Source: NORP240 sp965222175 (lineage in GTDB: Bacteria; Pseudomonadota; Gammaproteobacteria; Pseudomonadales; Pseudohongiellaceae). Taken from it: a DNA stretch of 64,000 nt. A model generated the notes under the pieces. The model was not told the origin of the DNA and ran no database searches. It saw only the letters and a program-made list of their open reading frames with translations. The position numbers and the translations under genes were made by a program. Positions 63,224 to 64,000 of the stretch are shown in pieces; the stretch's first letter is position 1; each line of letters opens with the position of its first letter. The stretch covers positions 1,240,001 through 1,304,000 of the forward strand of contig OZ244938.1 of the NCBI GenBank assembly GCA_965222175.1, read 5' to 3'.

Positions 63224-64000
63224 ATGCACAGAGTAGTTATTTTTTCCGACGCCTATGCCGGCCTGCCTGCTTTCCTGGTGCACAACACGGTAAAAGTGCT
63301 CAACAGCAGGAACGATGTCGACCTCGTCGCAGTCTGTCTCCCCAAGAACCCTGACCATCTTGGCAATCTCCTTACTTACGGTCTGCGCAAATTCGCTGAT
63401 CTATGGCGGCGGGTAACCGGTGCGCAGAAACAGGGGCAGGCGCAGATTGTCAGGCCTGTCAGTTTGCGGAAATTGTCCAGGCAGATGGGTTTCGATATCC
63501 TGGTACCCCCGCAAAGTGATATCAATCATCCTTCGTTTATTGCCCTGCTTGAAACCCGATACAAGCCGACAACAGCGCTGTCTCTTTATTGTCTGAAAAA
63601 GTTCAGCCCGGCGCTTCTACAGGTATTTGACAACGCGGTCAATTATCACAACGGGTTGCTGCCACGCTACCGTGGCATGAAAGCCACCGCCTGGTCGATT
63701 TACAACGGTGACAAGGAATCGGGGTTCGCGTTTCATCGCATGGCGCCGGAAATCGACGAGGGCCCGCTGCTGGTCCAGCGGGCGGTTCCCGTCGGCGATA
63801 ACGAACCGGTGGAAGTCATCGAGTTGCGCAAGGCGGAACTGGCGCTGCAACAGCTGGACGGGCTTGTCGACAGACTGAATGCCGGCGACCCGGGTGTGCC
63901 CCAGCAGGGTGACGCCAGTTACTATTCCGGCAGGGACCGACACGCGATCATGCGCATCACCGATCCAGGGAAAGTGTCCAGTACCGAACTGCTGCGGCGC
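63224..64000 (+). CDS. Formyltransferase-fold protein, partial (runs off right edge)
   Basis: The first 259 residues are present. The formyl transferase N-terminal fold is shown by NYHNGLLPRYRGMKATAWSI (about 138-157), matching the catalytic Asn/His region of methionyl-tRNA and sugar formyltransferases, and the DEGPLLVQRAVPV loop with the catalytic Asp. The start MHRVVIFSDAYAGLPAFLV replaces the usual fold start. The C-terminal half is outside the window, so whether it is a tRNA, sugar or PRPP-type enzyme cannot be told. Confidence 0.85.
   Translation, partial: MHRVVIFSDAYAGLPAFLVHNTVKVLNSRNDVDLVAVCLPKNPDHLGNLLTYGLRKFADLWRRVTGAQKQGQAQIVRPVSLRKLSRQMGFDILVPPQSDINHPSFIALLETRYKPTTALSLYCLKKFSPALLQVFDNAVNYHNGLLPRYRGMKATAWSIYNGDKESGFAFHRMAPEIDEGPLLVQRAVPVGDNEPVEVIELRKAELALQQLDGLVDRLNAGDPGVPQQGDASYYSGRDRHAIMRITDPGKVSSTELLRR

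Overview
The window looks like a chromosomal segment of a marine-type gammaproteobacterium. It is GC-rich (about 60% by eye), has uvrA divergent from ssb, and carries SulP, TRAP-TAXI and DAACS transporters, a PQQ dehydrogenase and a PEP-CTERM-type sugar transferase. No ribosomal RNA or other direct phylogenetic marker is present, so genus-level placement is not possible. No prophage, CRISPR array or complete insertion sequence was seen.

Layout. 1-7.1 kb: start of uvrA (-), ssb, an RmlD-like reductase lacking its catalytic Lys, moeA, a TPR lipoprotein, ppk2 and a SulP permease (+). 7.1-12.3 kb (-): a likely operon of TAXI binding protein, fused TRAP permease, MDR oxidoreductase and cation/calcium exchanger. 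12.7-22.3 kb (-): a tightly packed operon of M16 lipoprotein peptidase, ABC ATPase, ABC-2 permease, double-PDZ lipoprotein, two secreted FG-GAP propeller proteins and a small membrane protein. This is the best candidate for an undescribed system. 23.2-31.4 kb: a TolC/adaptor/MacB-type tripartite exporter whose ATPase and permease genes are separated by 2.2 kb holding a SnoaL-like gene, a secreted protein and pieces of a dispersed inverted-repeat element.

31.4-35.3 kb (-): galE, a UDP-sugar dehydrogenase and a polyprenyl glycosylphosphotransferase, a surface polysaccharide module. 35.8-48.4 kb: metabolic and transport genes (ferredoxin-NADP reductase, DAACS symporter, FAD oxidoreductase, an SDR lacking catalytic Tyr/Lys, nitroreductase, a secreted FAH-like protein, VOC protein, tag, PQQ dehydrogenase). 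At 39.9-41.8 kb lies a repeat-rich stretch: a 116-bp element with perfect 18-bp ends, a 146-bp tandem array starting inside the SDR stop region, and a second inverted-repeat element inside that array.

48.8-53.9 kb: a candidate structured small RNA, a tRNA-Arg, then a visibly AT-richer island with an ISL3 transposase remnant, a beta-propeller lipoprotein, a Kelch gene cut off mid-way, a DUF5946 gene and a paiB pseudogene with two lesions. 54-64 kb: racemase, YceI, a beta-barrel protein, a cytochrome c-tailed secreted protein, a TolB/TPR membrane protein, an acetyltransferase-like protein, an FHA protein sharing its two-helix N-terminus with the TolB/TPR protein, and a formyltransferase running off the right edge.
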